Of a stretch of DNA of 64,000 nt, positions 53,453-62,364 are shown piece by piece (positions within the stretch are counted from its first letter, which is position 1; each line of letters starts with the position of its first letter). Below the pieces are notes generated by a model. The model had not been told where the DNA came from, ran no database searches, and saw nothing but the letters and a program-made list of their open reading frames with translations. The position numbers were made by a program, and so were the translations under genes. This DNA is from Mycolicibacterium neworleansense (GTDB taxonomy: Bacteria; Actinomycetota; Actinomycetes; Mycobacteriales; Mycobacteriaceae): assembly GCF_001245615.1 (NCBI RefSeq), contig NZ_CWKH01000001.1:1798001-1862000 (forward strand). The letters run 5' to 3'.

Positions 53453-54648
53453 CACGCCCCCTGTCCGGCGAGCTGCTCGGCGGGCTGGCCGTAATAGTCG
53501 GTGTGCGCCTTGGTGATGGCACCGATGAGGCCGCCGAGGAGGTACTCGGAGTTGTCCTCGGCGAACTGCAGGCTGGCCTGCCGGCCCACGTTGCGTTTCT
53601 TGAAGTGCGGGATGACCTCGGAGGCGAACAGCTCGTAGCTGCGTTTGGTGTCCTCCCAGCCGGCCATGTCCACATGCATGATCAGCAGCGTGCCGAACCC
53701 GCCGGTCTTCTCGATGAGCCGCTCGATCTGGGCGATCGCATCCTCCGGCGTGCCGATGATGACCTGCCCGAACTCGCCCAGGTTGTCGGTGCGCCACTGG
53801 TTGATGATGCCCGCGGGGGTCTGCGCCCAATCGGGGTTGATGCCCTGCTGCCGGTTGACGTATTCGGCGATGGCGTGGATGCGGCGGCTGACCGCCCGCT
53901 CGGCGTCGGCCCGGGTCTCGGCGAGGAACATCGGGTTGACCAGCCGCCAGGTGGCGCGGTCCGCACGGTGCCCGTTCTCGGCTGAAATCTTCTCGTACAC
54001 ACCCCAGTTGCGGTCGAGCACATCGAATCCGCCCGGCGAGCTGGCGGCCAGGGACAGCAGTGACAACCCGTGTGTGCCGGCCAGCACCGACCCGTTCGGC
54101 GAGATGGTCGAGGCGGTCGCCACCTCGATGCCCGCCGGATCGTAGGTGGGCAACTGGGCCCGCGCATCGCGCAGGGTGAACCAGTCGGTCTCCATGTCGA
54201 CGACCTCGCCGCGCAGCAGCCGCAGCACCGCCTCCAGAGCCTCACCCTGCATGCGGCGCTGATCGATCGGATTGATACCCATCATGTGCGCATCCAGGGG
54301 GATCTTGCCCGGGCCGGTGCCGACGATCAGGCGGCCGCGGGTCTGCAGGTCGAGTTGGGTGATGCGGTCCGCGGTGATCAGCGGGTGGTGGTACGGCAGC
54401 GACATCACGCCGGTGCCGAACCGGATGCGCTCGGTGCGCTCGGCCGCTGCGGCGATGAACATGTCCGGCGCCGGGACGATTTCAGACCCGGTCGAGTGGT
54501 GCTCACCCATCCACGCCTCATCGAATCCGAGATGGTCGAGGTGCTCCATCAGGTCGATGTCACGTCGCAGCTGCAGGGCCGGGTCGGCATTGAGGGGGTG
54601 ATAGGGCGCCAGGAACGCCCCGAACTTGATCGAACTCGAATTCCACAT
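53452..54648 (-). CDS. LLM-class flavin monooxygenase, limonene 1,2-monooxygenase-like
   Basis: The 398-residue luciferase-like monooxygenase shows FGAFLAPYHPLNADPALQLRRDIDLMEHLDHLGFDEAWMGEHHSTGSEI, GTGVMSLPYHHPLITADRITQLDLQTRGRLIVGTGPG and EVVDMETDWFTLRDARAQL. These strongly recall LimB-type limonene monooxygenases of Rhodococcus, as I remember that sequence. It would need reduced flavin from another protein. ATG 54648 is chosen because ACGCTA (54656-54661, minus-strand TAGCGT) is a -10 box 7 nt upstream. It is the first gene before the alcohol dehydrogenase. Confidence 0.85.
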   Translation of the reverse strand: MWNSSSIKFGAFLAPYHPLNADPALQLRRDIDLMEHLDHLGFDEAWMGEHHSTGSEIVPAPDMFIAAAAERTERIRFGTGVMSLPYHHPLITADRITQLDLQTRGRLIVGTGPGKIPLDAHMMGINPIDQRRMQGEALEAVLRLLRGEVVDMETDWFTLRDARAQLPTYDPAGIEVATASTISPNGSVLAGTHGLSLLSLAASSPGGFDVLDRNWGVYEKISAENGHRADRATWRLVNPMFLAETRADAERAVSRRIHAIAEYVNRQQGINPDWAQTPAGIINQWRTDNLGEFGQVIIGTPEDAIAQIERLIEKTGGFGTLLIMHVDMAGWEDTKRSYELFASEVIPHFKKRNVGRQASLQFAEDNSEYLLGGLIGAITKAHTDYYGQPAEQLAGQGA

Positions 54649-54655
54649 GCCCGGG

Positions 54656-54692
54656 ACGCTATATGGATCGAATGATTGGATCAAGTGATCCA
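54656..54692 (-). promoter_or_regulatory. LLM gene promoter with TGGATC repeats
   Basis: A -10 (TAGCGT on the minus strand, 54656-54661) is followed upstream by a TGGATC half-site at 54664-54669 and the palindrome TGGATCAAGTGATCCA at 54677-54692. Binding there would cover the -10 to -35 interval, consistent with repression by the adjacent TetR protein; the regulator is not proven. Confidence 0.5.
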
Positions 54693-54734
54693 TAAATTTC
54701 GGCGTGAAAGCTCCCGCTGGACAGGATGGATCGG

Positions 54735-55373
54735 TCAGGAACCGAGCAGGCGGTCGACCCCGCCGACGACGAAACTCACCAGGTCGTCGTAGAAGTCACG
54801 CAGTTCCGCTTCGTCCAGCCGGCCGCCGTTGCGGCGCCATTCGTCGGCACGGCTCAGCGCCTGGATGAAGTTCATGATCGAGATGGCCCAGCGCAGTTCC
54901 AGGCGCGCCGGATCGGAATCCGGAAACGCCCGCTGCACCTGGGTGAACAATTCGTCGGGAAGGTGCTGCTCGGTGTCGAGCAGGACCGGATTGTTGTCCT
55001 GGGAGATCTGCGCGATGATCTTGATCCATCGCATGCCCCGGACCCGATGGCGCAGTAGCAGTTTCAGATACGGCTCGGTGACCGCCCGGACGAGCGCGTC
55101 GGCGCTCGGCGCGACCGGGTCGGCCGCGAGCACCGCCACGTTGGCCGCGATCTCGTCACGCACCGGCGCGCCCACATCGGTGAGCACCGCGCGCAGCAGA
55201 TCGTCCTTGGATCCGAAGTGGTAGTGCACCGAGGCGGCACCGAGCCCCGCGGCGGCATTGACCGCCCGCACCGACACCGCATCGACCCCCTGGGCGGCGA
55301 ACAGCCGCTCGGCAGCCTTCACCAGACGCAGCCGGGTGGCCGCGCCCTGCCGATTGTGGGCCGCGCCGGACAC
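54735..55373 (-). CDS. TetR-family transcriptional regulator
   Basis: The 212-residue regulator has the TetR HTH at residues about 12-58 (RLRLVKAAERLFAAQGVDAVSVRAVNAAAGLGAASVHYHFGSKDDLLRAVL) and a helical ligand domain with a C-terminal segment (RLELRWAISIMNFIQALSRADEWRRNGG) as in regulators of lipid or terpenoid catabolism. GTG 55373 is the start. It lies directly upstream of the LLM gene on the same strand, with an 86-nt gap holding the TGGATC palindrome. It closes the island. Confidence 0.86.
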   Translation of the reverse strand: MSGAAHNRQGAATRLRLVKAAERLFAAQGVDAVSVRAVNAAAGLGAASVHYHFGSKDDLLRAVLTDVGAPVRDEIAANVAVLAADPVAPSADALVRAVTEPYLKLLLRHRVRGMRWIKIIAQISQDNNPVLLDTEQHLPDELFTQVQRAFPDSDPARLELRWAISIMNFIQALSRADEWRRNGGRLDEAELRDFYDDLVSFVVGGVDRLLGS

Positions 55374-55416
55374 GTGACGAGCATGTCACGCGCCGCGCCG
55401 GCTGCTGAGCTGCGCT

Positions 55417-55791
55417 CTACCCCGACGGCGTGTCGCCGGAGAGCGGCGCAAACCGTCCGTGGCCGTCGGGCGCGTAGGCCGTGGTGGTCGTCACAGCGCC
55501 GGTCGGCAGCGGACCGTACAGATGCGGGAACAGCATCGCTTCCGGATCCGTGGGAACCCCCGGCTCCCAGCGCACGGGATCCGTCAACTTCGCCGGATCG
55601 ATGTGCAGCAGCACGAGGTCGTCGCGACCGGAGTAGAGCCGGTTCGCCGGCAGATGCACCTGCTCGGGCGCCGAGAGGTGGACGAACCCCTGCGCGCTCA
55701 GCGAGTCCGGGCGGTGCTCGCCGGTACGCTGGGCCGTCCGCCATTCCTCGACGCTGCACAGGTGAACGAGGACACGCGGCGACGGATGCAT
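55417..55791 (-). CDS. DUF952 family protein
   Basis: The 124-residue protein from ATG 55791 (MHPSPRVLVHLCSVEEW) has the DUF952 layout: SLSAQGFVHLSAPEQVHLPANRLY, then LVLLHIDPAKLTDPVRWEPG and FPHLYGPLPTGAVTTTTAY. The fold is related to ADP-ribosyltransferase/phosphotransferase-like proteins, but the function is unknown. It marks the return to core genes after the island. Confidence 0.85.
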   Translation of the reverse strand: MHPSPRVLVHLCSVEEWRTAQRTGEHRPDSLSAQGFVHLSAPEQVHLPANRLYSGRDDLVLLHIDPAKLTDPVRWEPGVPTDPEAMLFPHLYGPLPTGAVTTTTAYAPDGHGRFAPLSGDTPSG

Positions 55792-55950
55792 ACCGCCAGC
55801 TTGCCTGTCCAGCAACACGGCGGCCAAGTGAGACACGACACACCGGTGAACCCTTGGGGAACAAGGCCGGAATCCAAAACGTCTGACAGAGTAGACATAC
55901 GCAATCGAGGCGCCTTTGCCGAGATGCGCAGAGCAGAAGACGGAGGAGCC

Positions 55951-56142
55951 ATGAACGCAACTCTGACAAGCCCGGAGCTAACCAGAGCCGATCGCTGCGA
56001 TCGTTGCGGTGCGGCCGCGCGCGTGCGCGCGAAGCTGCCCTCAGGAGCCGAGTTGCTGTTCTGCCAGCACCACGCCAACGAGCACGAAGCCAAGCTGGTC
56101 GAACTGGCCGCTGTGCTGGAAACCAGCACGGCAGACGCCTGA
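55951..56142 (+). CDS. Small DUF7455 zinc-finger-like protein
   Basis: The 63-residue protein begins at ATG 55951 after GGAGGAG. A Cys pair (DRCDRCGAAARVRA) and a Cys/His cluster (LLFCQHHANEHEAKL) about 25 residues later form a probable zinc site. Proteins of this size and pattern are conserved in Actinobacteria near sigB, with unknown role. It is a separate gene from the divergent DUF952 gene, with 159 bp between them. Confidence 0.8.
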   Translation: MNATLTSPELTRADRCDRCGAAARVRAKLPSGAELLFCQHHANEHEAKLVELAAVLETSTADA

Positions 56143-56206
56143 TCGCCGACCTCCGACACGACCCGCCTGGGCAGGAGCACGTTTCGTCAGTAATGCTTGA
56201 CTGGTC

Positions 56207-57202
56207 ATGACTGGCCAGCCGCTTCCAGTACCACCATCACGCCACCACATCTGGCACATCACTCGACGCACATTGTCGAAGAGCTGGGACGACTCCATCT
56301 TCTCGGAGTCGGCACAGGCGGCGTTCTGGTGCGCGCTGTCGTTGCCTCCCCTACTGCTGGGGATGCTCGGCAGCCTGGCCTACATCGCACCGTTGTTCGG
56401 GCCGGACACGCTGCCGACGATCCAGGATCAGCTGATCAACGCGGCGAACAGCTTCTTCTCCCCCAACGTCGTCAACGAGATCATCGAACCGACGATCCGC
56501 GACATCGTCAGGGGCGCCCGTGGCGAGGTGGTGTCGGTGGGTTTCGTGATCTCGCTGTGGGCCGGGTCGTCGGCGGTGTCGGCTTTCGTGGACTCCATCG
56601 TGGAGGCCCACGATCAGACGCCGCTGCGGCATCCGGTGCGGCAGCGCTTCTATGCGCTGGGCCTGTACGTGATCATGCTGGTCGCCGCGATCGGCATGGC
56701 GCCGCTGCTGGCGCTCGGGCCTCGGGCCGTCTCCGAACACATCCCGGACAGCTGGGACAACGTACTGCGGTACGGCTATTACCCGGCGCTGTTCCTGGCG
56801 GTGTTCGTCGGCGTGACGATCCTGTACCGGGTCTCGTTGCCCGCGCCGATCCCGACGCACCGCCTGATGCTGGGCGCGGTACTGGCCACCGTGGTGTTCC
56901 TGGTCGCGACGTTCGGGCTGCGGATCTACCTGACCTGGATCACCAGCACCGGCTACACCTACGGGGCGCTGGCCACGCCGATCGCGTTCTTGCTGTTCGC
57001 ATTCTTCCTGGGTTTCGCCATCATGCTCGGCGCCGAACTCAACGCGGCCATTCAAGAGGAATGGCCTGCGGCGGACACGCACGCCAGGAGACTGCGGGAA
57101 TGGCTGGAGGTAAAAGCCCTCAACGGCTCCCAGAATGACGAAGCTCAGGCACCGGTGGAATCACCAGCGCCCGAGCCCGCCGAGCCGCCGCCTACTTCTT
57201 GA
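56207..57202 (+). CDS. YihY/BrkB-type inner membrane protein
   Basis: The 331-residue protein has six predicted membrane helices and the YihY core: AFWCALSLPPLLLGMLGSLAYIAPLFG near residue 40, FVISLWAGSSAVSAFVDSIVEAHD around 112-135, and FLLFAFFLGFAIMLGAELNAAIQEE near 263-287. A Pro/Glu-rich cytoplasmic tail follows. It is the Rv2707 equivalent; the family was once called ribonuclease BN, but its function is not established. The last 11 nt overlap the convergent DUF3039 gene. Confidence 0.85.
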   Translation: MTGQPLPVPPSRHHIWHITRRTLSKSWDDSIFSESAQAAFWCALSLPPLLLGMLGSLAYIAPLFGPDTLPTIQDQLINAANSFFSPNVVNEIIEPTIRDIVRGARGEVVSVGFVISLWAGSSAVSAFVDSIVEAHDQTPLRHPVRQRFYALGLYVIMLVAAIGMAPLLALGPRAVSEHIPDSWDNVLRYGYYPALFLAVFVGVTILYRVSLPAPIPTHRLMLGAVLATVVFLVATFGLRIYLTWITSTGYTYGALATPIAFLLFAFFLGFAIMLGAELNAAIQEEWPAADTHARRLREWLEVKALNGSQNDEAQAPVESPAPEPAEPPPTS

Positions 57203-57428
57203 GCTGCTCGTAGATCTTCTTGCAATCCGGGCACACCGGAGAGCCCGGCTTGGGCGACTTCGTCACCGGGAACACCTCGCCGCACAACGCGACCACATGC
57301 GTGCCCATGACGGCACTTTCGGCGATCTTGTCCTTCTTGACGTAATGGAAGAACTTGGGGCTGTCGTCGTCGGTCCCGTCGTCGACGCGTTCGTCGGTGT
57401 CCGGGCGCTCGATGGTCTGGGTCTGCAT
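57192..57428 (-). CDS. DUF3039 family protein
   Basis: The 78-residue protein (Rv2708c) contains FFHYVKKDKIAESAVMGTHVVALCGEVFPV and a C-terminal VCPDCKKIYEQLKK. The three Cys and the His suggest a small zinc site. It is an actinobacterial family of unknown function. It lies between the YihY and DUF3099 genes, as in M. tuberculosis. Confidence 0.87.
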   Translation of the reverse strand: MQTQTIERPDTDERVDDGTDDDSPKFFHYVKKDKIAESAVMGTHVVALCGEVFPVTKSPKPGSPVCPDCKKIYEQLKK

Positions 57429-57505
57429 AGTTTTATTGTGCCTGGCTGCGGGGTATAGCGAAATCCGCCTGTCACCACCGCGGGAAGGTGTGGAACAGTA
57501 GAAGC

Positions 57506-57934
57506 ATGAAACAAAGCCACGAGCTGAGTTTCGACGACGATTTCGGCGACGATTTCGGCAAGGAAGCCCGCCCGGTTCTCATCACCAAAGCCGCACCCGC
57601 CTACGAAGTGCAGCACCGCCAGCGCGTCCGCAAGTACCTGACGTTGATGGCCTTCCGCATACCCGCGCTCATCCTGGCCGCGGTTGCCTACAACATCTGG
57701 CAGAACGGGCTGATCTCGCTCGCGATCATCGTGGTGTCGATACCGCTGCCCTGGATGGCGGTACTGATCGCCAACGATCGGCCGCCCCGCAGCGCCGAGG
57801 AGCCCCGGCGTTACGCCGGCCGCGGCGAGCGCATTCCACTGTTCCCCACCGCGGAGCGGCCGGCGTTACAGAAGGAGCCGTTCGTGCCACCGCAACCGGA
57901 CGCAGCGCGATCCGGTGACGATGACCCCAGCTGA
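57506..57934 (+). CDS. DUF3099 membrane protein
   Basis: The 142-residue protein from ATG 57506 has an acidic N-terminus (SFDDDFGDDFGKE), two membrane helices at about residues 52-70 and 75-92 (MAFRIPALILAAVAYNIW and ISLAIIVVSIPLPWMAVLIA), and a disordered tail. It is the Rv2709 equivalent, with unknown function. The sigB regulatory region begins just after it. Confidence 0.85.
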   Translation: MKQSHELSFDDDFGDDFGKEARPVLITKAAPAYEVQHRQRVRKYLTLMAFRIPALILAAVAYNIWQNGLISLAIIVVSIPLPWMAVLIANDRPPRSAEEPRRYAGRGERIPLFPTAERPALQKEPFVPPQPDAARSGDDDPS

Positions 57935-57950
57935 GCGGCTTCTTTAGCCA

Positions 57951-57969
57951 TTCTCAGGACATTCTCAGG
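57951..57969 (+). promoter_or_regulatory. Direct repeat resembling an MprA box upstream of sigB
   Basis: TTCTCAGG occurs twice, separated by 3 nt (57951-57958 and 57962-57969), 19 bp in total. MprA of M. tuberculosis is reported to bind two loosely conserved 8-bp direct repeats spanning 19 bp and to act on sigB. The match in architecture is good; binding is inferred. Confidence 0.55.
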
Positions 57970-58017
57970 TCGCTTCGGAAAAACTGCAGCTCAACGGGCA
58001 TGAATCCGAGGATCGGC

Positions 58018-58045
58018 GGGAACTCTCAAGGCATCTACGACGTTG
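58018..58045 (+). promoter_or_regulatory. SigE/SigH-type promoter of sigB
   Basis: GGGAAC (58018-58023), a 17-nt spacer and CGTTG (58041-58045) fit the GGAAC/CGTT pattern of ECF promoters used by SigE and SigH. Transcription would start near 58052, leaving a leader of about 30 nt with AGGAGG before ATG 58082. Confidence 0.6.
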
Positions 58046-58081
58046 TAGTGCATGACAGTTCGAGCCGATCAGGAGGCCGTC

Positions 58082-59041
58082 ATGGCAAATGCCACCACAA
58101 GCCGCGTCGACAGCGATCTGGACGCCCAGAGCCCTGCCGCCGACCTCGTGCGCGTGTATCTGAACGGCATCGGCAAAACGGCGTTGCTCAACGCCGCCGA
58201 TGAGGTAGAGCTCGCAAAGCGCATCGAGGCAGGCTTGTACGCCCAGCACGTGCTGGACACCAAGAAGCGTCTGGGCGAGAACCGCAAACGCGACCTGGCC
58301 ACCGTGGTCCGCGATGGCGAGGCAGCGCGCCGGCATCTGCTGGAGGCCAACCTGCGCCTGGTGGTGTCGCTGGCGAAGCGTTACACGGGTCGCGGCATGC
58401 CGCTGCTCGACCTGATCCAGGAGGGGAACCTGGGCCTGATCCGCGCGATGGAGAAGTTCGACTACACAAAGGGCTTCAAGTTCTCCACGTATGCCACGTG
58501 GTGGATCCGCCAGGCCATCACCCGCGGAATGGCGGACCAGAGCCGCACCATCCGGCTCCCGGTCCACTTGGTTGAGCAGGTCAACAAGCTGGCCCGGATC
58601 AAGCGTGAGATGCACCAGAACCTCGGCCGCGAGGCCACCGACGAGGAACTGGCCGAGGAGTCGGGCATCCCGGTCGAGAAGATCAACGACCTGCTGGAGC
58701 ACAGCCGCGATCCGGTGAGCCTGGACATGCCGGTCGGCACCGACGAGGAAGCCCCGCTGGGCGACTTCATCGAGGACTCCGAGGCGATGTCGGCCGAGAA
58801 CGCCGTCATCTCCGAGCTGCTGCACACCGACATCCGCCACGTGCTGGCCACGCTCGACGAGCGCGAGCAGCAGGTGATCCGGCTGCGGTTCGGCCTCGAT
58901 GACGGCCAGCCCCGCACCCTGGACCAGATCGGCAAGCTGTTCGGTCTGTCCCGCGAGCGGGTCCGCCAGATCGAGCGTGAAGTTATGGCCAAGCTCCGCA
59001 ACGGCGAGCGTGCGGATCGGCTCCGCTCCTACGCCAGCTAG
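58082..59041 (+). CDS. sigB: Group 2 sigma factor SigB
   Basis: The 319-residue stress and stationary-phase sigma factor starts at ATG 58082 ([18 protein letters not shown]), placed by AGGAGG and by the predicted promoter, which would put ATG 58052 at the transcript start. Regions 1.2, 2, 3 and 4 are complete: [75 protein letters not shown] and [21 protein letters not shown]. Unlike SigA it lacks the basic/acidic N-terminal extension. It lies just upstream of ideR, as in other mycobacteria. Confidence 0.96.
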   Translation: MANATTSRVDSDLDAQSPAADLVRVYLNGIGKTALLNAADEVELAKRIEAGLYAQHVLDTKKRLGENRKRDLATVVRDGEAARRHLLEANLRLVVSLAKRYTGRGMPLLDLIQEGNLGLIRAMEKFDYTKGFKFSTYATWWIRQAITRGMADQSRTIRLPVHLVEQVNKLARIKREMHQNLGREATDEELAEESGIPVEKINDLLEHSRDPVSLDMPVGTDEEAPLGDFIEDSEAMSAENAVISELLHTDIRHVLATLDEREQQVIRLRFGLDDGQPRTLDQIGKLFGLSRERVRQIEREVMAKLRNGERADRLRSYAS

Positions 59042-59053
59042 TCCCCCTCCTGT

Positions 59054-59088
59054 CGAGGTGCCCCGCCGGTTACCGGTGGGGCACCTCG
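59054..59088 (+). terminator. Intrinsic terminator of sigB
   Basis: A 16-bp stem (59054-59069 with 59073-59088, one G-T pair) and TTA loop lie 12 nt after the sigB stop. It is GC-rich without a U-tract and separates sigB from ideR. Confidence 0.8.
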
Positions 59089-59235
59089 CATATTCAGGGG
59101 TTTCCTGGTGTTTCCACCCGCTTGGCCTGGGGTTTTCGACCAGGATGTGACCTGCCCGACGCCCCGATGTTGCGCCGCAGTTCAAACGCCGGAAACGGTA
59201 GACTGTGCGGTGACGTTTGGGCTGGGAAGGCGCGC

Positions 59236-59925
59236 ATGAACGATCTGGTCGACACCACCGAGATGTACCTACGGACGATCTACGACCTCGAGGAAGAGGG
59301 CGTGGTGCCGTTGCGTGCCCGCATCGCCGAACGGCTCGACCAGAGCGGTCCGACGGTGAGCCAGACGGTGTCACGCATGGAGCGCGACGGCCTGCTGCAC
59401 GTGGCCGGTGACCGGCACCTGGAATTGACCGACAAGGGCCGCGCCCTCGCGGTCGCCGTGATGCGCAAGCACCGGCTGGCCGAGCGGTTGCTCGTCGATG
59501 TGATCGGCCTGCCGTGGGAGGACGTCCACGCCGAGGCGTGCCGCTGGGAGCACGTGATGAGCGAGGACGTGGAGCGCCGTCTGGTCCAGGTGCTCGACAA
59601 CCCCACCACCTCGCCGTTCGGCAACCCCATCCCGGGCCTGTCGGACCTCGGCGTCGGCGCGGCGGGCTTCGACGATGTCAGCCTGGTCCGGCTCACCGAA
59701 CTCCCGGTCGGACTGCCGGTGGCCGTGGTGGTGCGCCAACTCACCGAGCACGTTCAGGGCGACACCGAGCTCATCGGCCGGCTCAAGGATGCCGGCGTCG
59801 TGCCGAACGCGAGGGTCACCGTCGAGGCCAACGACCACGGCGGCGTGATGATCGTGATCCCCGGACACGAGCAGGTCGAGCTGCCCCATCACATGGCACA
59901 CGCGGTCCGCGTCGAAAAGGTCTAG
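59236..59925 (+). CDS. ideR: Iron-dependent regulator IdeR
   Basis: The 229-residue DtxR-family repressor binds Fe(II) and represses siderophore genes while activating iron storage. The HTH lies at about 27-50 (RIAERLDQSGPTVSQTVSRMERDGLL). Metal ligands are in place: Met10, His79/Glu83 (HRLAERLL) and Cys102/Glu105/His106 (CRWEHVMSEDVE). An SH3-like C-terminal domain (about 150-229) is present. No iron box was recognised in its own upstream region. ATG 59236 is the start. Confidence 0.95.
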   Translation: MNDLVDTTEMYLRTIYDLEEEGVVPLRARIAERLDQSGPTVSQTVSRMERDGLLHVAGDRHLELTDKGRALAVAVMRKHRLAERLLVDVIGLPWEDVHAEACRWEHVMSEDVERRLVQVLDNPTTSPFGNPIPGLSDLGVGAAGFDDVSLVRLTELPVGLPVAVVVRQLTEHVQGDTELIGRLKDAGVVPNARVTVEANDHGGVMIVIPGHEQVELPHHMAHAVRVEKV

Positions 59926-59928
59926 CAC

Positions 59929-60996
59929 TCAGCAGGCCCGGCGTCCCCATGGCCGGCGCGGCGGCAACTGCACGCCGAGTTGCTCGGCCAACCGGTACCC
60001 GGTGAGCGCCAGCTCGCGGATCCGCGCCGGGTGCATCCCCGCTTGCAGTGCGGTATCGAGCATCCCGGCCATCCGGTGCGTCGGGCGCGCCCGCAGCGCG
60101 GCGTCCAGCGATACACCGGCCAGTGGACCGTCGCCGCGCGCATACGCCGAGAAGGCCAGGAGCACAAGGGCTTCCACCCGCCACGGATCGGGCAGATTGC
60201 GGGCCAGCAGGGCCCACAACGCTTCGGCCTGATCTGCGCACTCCCCGACCGCCAGCGCATAGAGCGTGTCGCGGACCCGCGGATCGGCCAGGCCGACAGC
60301 CAGCCGCGCCACCTCGGCACCAGCGGGCACCTCGCCCTCGGCCACGCGCATTGCTGCCGTGAGCGTCGCTTCGACATCACCGCGCACCTCGGCGTCGGGC
60401 CGGGTGTCCGCGCACCCCGGGCGCTGCGTCGCGAGCGCCAACGGGCGTTTCATCGAGTCGGTGGCGACCGGGTCCGGCCGGATCACCTGGAGCAACTCGT
60501 CGCGGCTGGCGTAGAGCCGACGGCCGTCGAGCACCGCGGCGGCCGCCAGCGGCGAGGCCCCCGGATCATCCACCGGCCCATGTTCGCCACAGCCGTCCGC
60601 GCAGTGCCAGGACCCTCCGGCAGCCACCTTGTCCACGACGTGCGCGGCACAGAGTTCGATGCCGTCGGCTGCCAGCGCCTGGTCGAGCACCGAGGCCAGA
60701 TCGCGGTAACGGTCATCGCAGGCGCGGCAGTCCGTGCTGTGCTCGTCCACCACCACGGCGATCACCGCGCTCGCGCCGGACGTGGCCGCGAGGTCGACCA
60801 GGTGCCCGATGCGGCCGGTCATGTCGTCGGCCAGATCGGCGCGCATGACGCAGCCCAGCTCGCCCCGGTCAACGGTGACCAGGACGAGGCTGCGGTGCGG
60901 GACGAATCCGAGTACCGCGGGCAGCGCGGCGATCAGCGCACCGGGATGGCTGAGTCGGAAGTCGAAATCGGGCGAGGATGGCGATGGTGTGGTCAT
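59929..60996 (-). CDS. DUF4192 family protein
   Basis: The 355-residue protein (Rv2712c) starts at ATG 60996. The N-terminal half contains DFRLSHPGALIAALPAVLGFVPHRSLVLVTVD, the signature of the family, and a Cys/His cluster (CRACDDRYRDL, then WHCADGCGEHG). The C-terminal half is helical and TPR-like (ADQAEALWALLARNLPDPWRVEALVLLAFSAYARGDG). The function is unknown. It converges on ideR with a 3-nt gap and is divergent from sthA. Confidence 0.85.
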   Translation of the reverse strand: MTTPSPSSPDFDFRLSHPGALIAALPAVLGFVPHRSLVLVTVDRGELGCVMRADLADDMTGRIGHLVDLAATSGASAVIAVVVDEHSTDCRACDDRYRDLASVLDQALAADGIELCAAHVVDKVAAGGSWHCADGCGEHGPVDDPGASPLAAAAVLDGRRLYASRDELLQVIRPDPVATDSMKRPLALATQRPGCADTRPDAEVRGDVEATLTAAMRVAEGEVPAGAEVARLAVGLADPRVRDTLYALAVGECADQAEALWALLARNLPDPWRVEALVLLAFSAYARGDGPLAGVSLDAALRARPTHRMAGMLDTALQAGMHPARIRELALTGYRLAEQLGVQLPPRRPWGRRAC

Positions 60997-61164
60997 GGCT
61001 CGACGGTTCCAACCGGCCCCGTCACGAACCGACGCCCGAACCGGCCGGTTGCGGGTGTCTGGGGATGAATTCCGCGCTGGGGATAACTCGGCAGCCATTT
61101 GTTCACCCGGTATTCGGTGCCGCCGACATGCGGGCGACCGGCAACCGGCGTAGATATTTGTGCC

Positions 61165-62364
61165 ATGGGTTCGATGCAGGAGTATGACCTCGTCGTCATC
61201 GGTTCGGGTCCCGGCGGTCAGCGCGCCGCCATCGCCGCAGCGAAGCTCGGCAAGACCGTCGCGGTGATCGAACGGGGCATGATGCTCGGCGGTGTGTGCG
61301 TCAACACCGGCACCATCCCGTCCAAGACACTTCGCGAGGCGGTCGTCTACCTGACCGGCATGAGCCAACGCGAGCTGTACGGCGCCAGCTACCGCGTCAA
61401 GGACAAGATCACCCCGGCCGATCTGCTGTCGCGCACCCAGCACGTGATCGGCAAGGAGATCGACGTCGTGCGGTCCCAGCTGATGCGCAACCGCATCGAG
61501 CTCTATACCGGGCACGGCCGGTTCCAAGACGACCACACGATCGTCGTCGAAGACCCCACCCGAGCCGAATTGGTCACCGTCCGTGGCCGTTTCATCGTCA
61601 TCGCGACCGGGACCAAACCCGCCCGACCGGCCGGGGTGACGTTCGACGAGGCCCGTGTCCTCGATTCCGACGGCATCCTCAATCTCAGCAGCCTGCCCAC
61701 CTCGATGGTGGTGGTCGGCGCCGGGGTGATCGGCATCGAATACGCCTCGATGTTCGCCGCGCTGGGCACCAAGGTCACCGTGGTGGAGAAGCGCACCGAC
61801 ATGCTCGAGTTCTGCGACCCCGAGATCATCGAATCACTTCGCTTTCATCTGCGAGACCTGGCAGTGACGTTCCGGTTCGGCGAGGAGGTGACCGCCGTCG
61901 ACATCGGCACCTCGGGCACCGTGACCACGCTGGCCAGCGGCAAGCAGATCCCCGCCGAGACCGTGATGTACTCGGCCGGGCGCCAAGGCCAGACCGACCA
62001 CCTCGACCTGGCCAACGCCGGGTTGGAATCCGACAACCGCGGCCGCATCTACGTCGACGACAACTTCACCACCAAGGTGGACCACATCTACGCGGTCGGC
62101 GACGTCATGGTGCCCGGCCCGGCGCACGCCGCCGCGGCGGTCATTGCCGCCGCCGCGACTGTGAGCTTCGCCATCCGGGTCGCCTGCATCATCACGATCT
62201 TGCCTGATCGCGGGGATGGCCGCCGGAATGCCGGACCCACCCCGGCGCGTTCGAACGCACAAGCGGGGCGGACCGAACCCACGACCCGGGTATGCGAGAC
62301 ACTAGATGGCACGGTGGTGGGCCGTCACAGCGTCCTACCGCAGCGAGGAGACGAAGCGAGATGA
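61165..62364 (+). pseudogene. sthA: Soluble pyridine nucleotide transhydrogenase SthA, 3' truncated
   Basis: From ATG 61165 the first about 314 residues are a normal SthA/dihydrolipoamide dehydrogenase-type flavoprotein: [60 protein letters not shown] and [10 protein letters not shown]. After 62106 the sequence becomes unrelated low-complexity Ala- and Arg-rich residues. The about 155-residue C-terminal dimerisation domain, including the substrate-side His/Glu motif, is missing. The frame then stops at 62364 inside the PAC2 gene start. The enzyme normally interconverts NADH and NADPH; this copy should not fold as a dimer. Assembly error is possible. Confidence 0.8.
62108..62192 (-). pseudogene. 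5' fragment of a signal-peptide-encoding gene fused to the sthA break
   Basis: On the minus strand ATG 62192 opens a frame that begins like an exported protein: [21 protein letters not shown], then CAGPGTM. The hydrophobic core and small residues fit a signal peptide. The frame then crosses the junction into antisense sthA. It looks like the start of a gene once convergent with sthA whose 3' part was lost in the same deletion. The stretch is short, so chance is not excluded. Confidence 0.45.

Noticed and set aside
59089..59235. Iron box upstream of ideR
   Set aside because: No match to the TTAGGTTAGGCTAACCTAA-type IdeR operator was seen.
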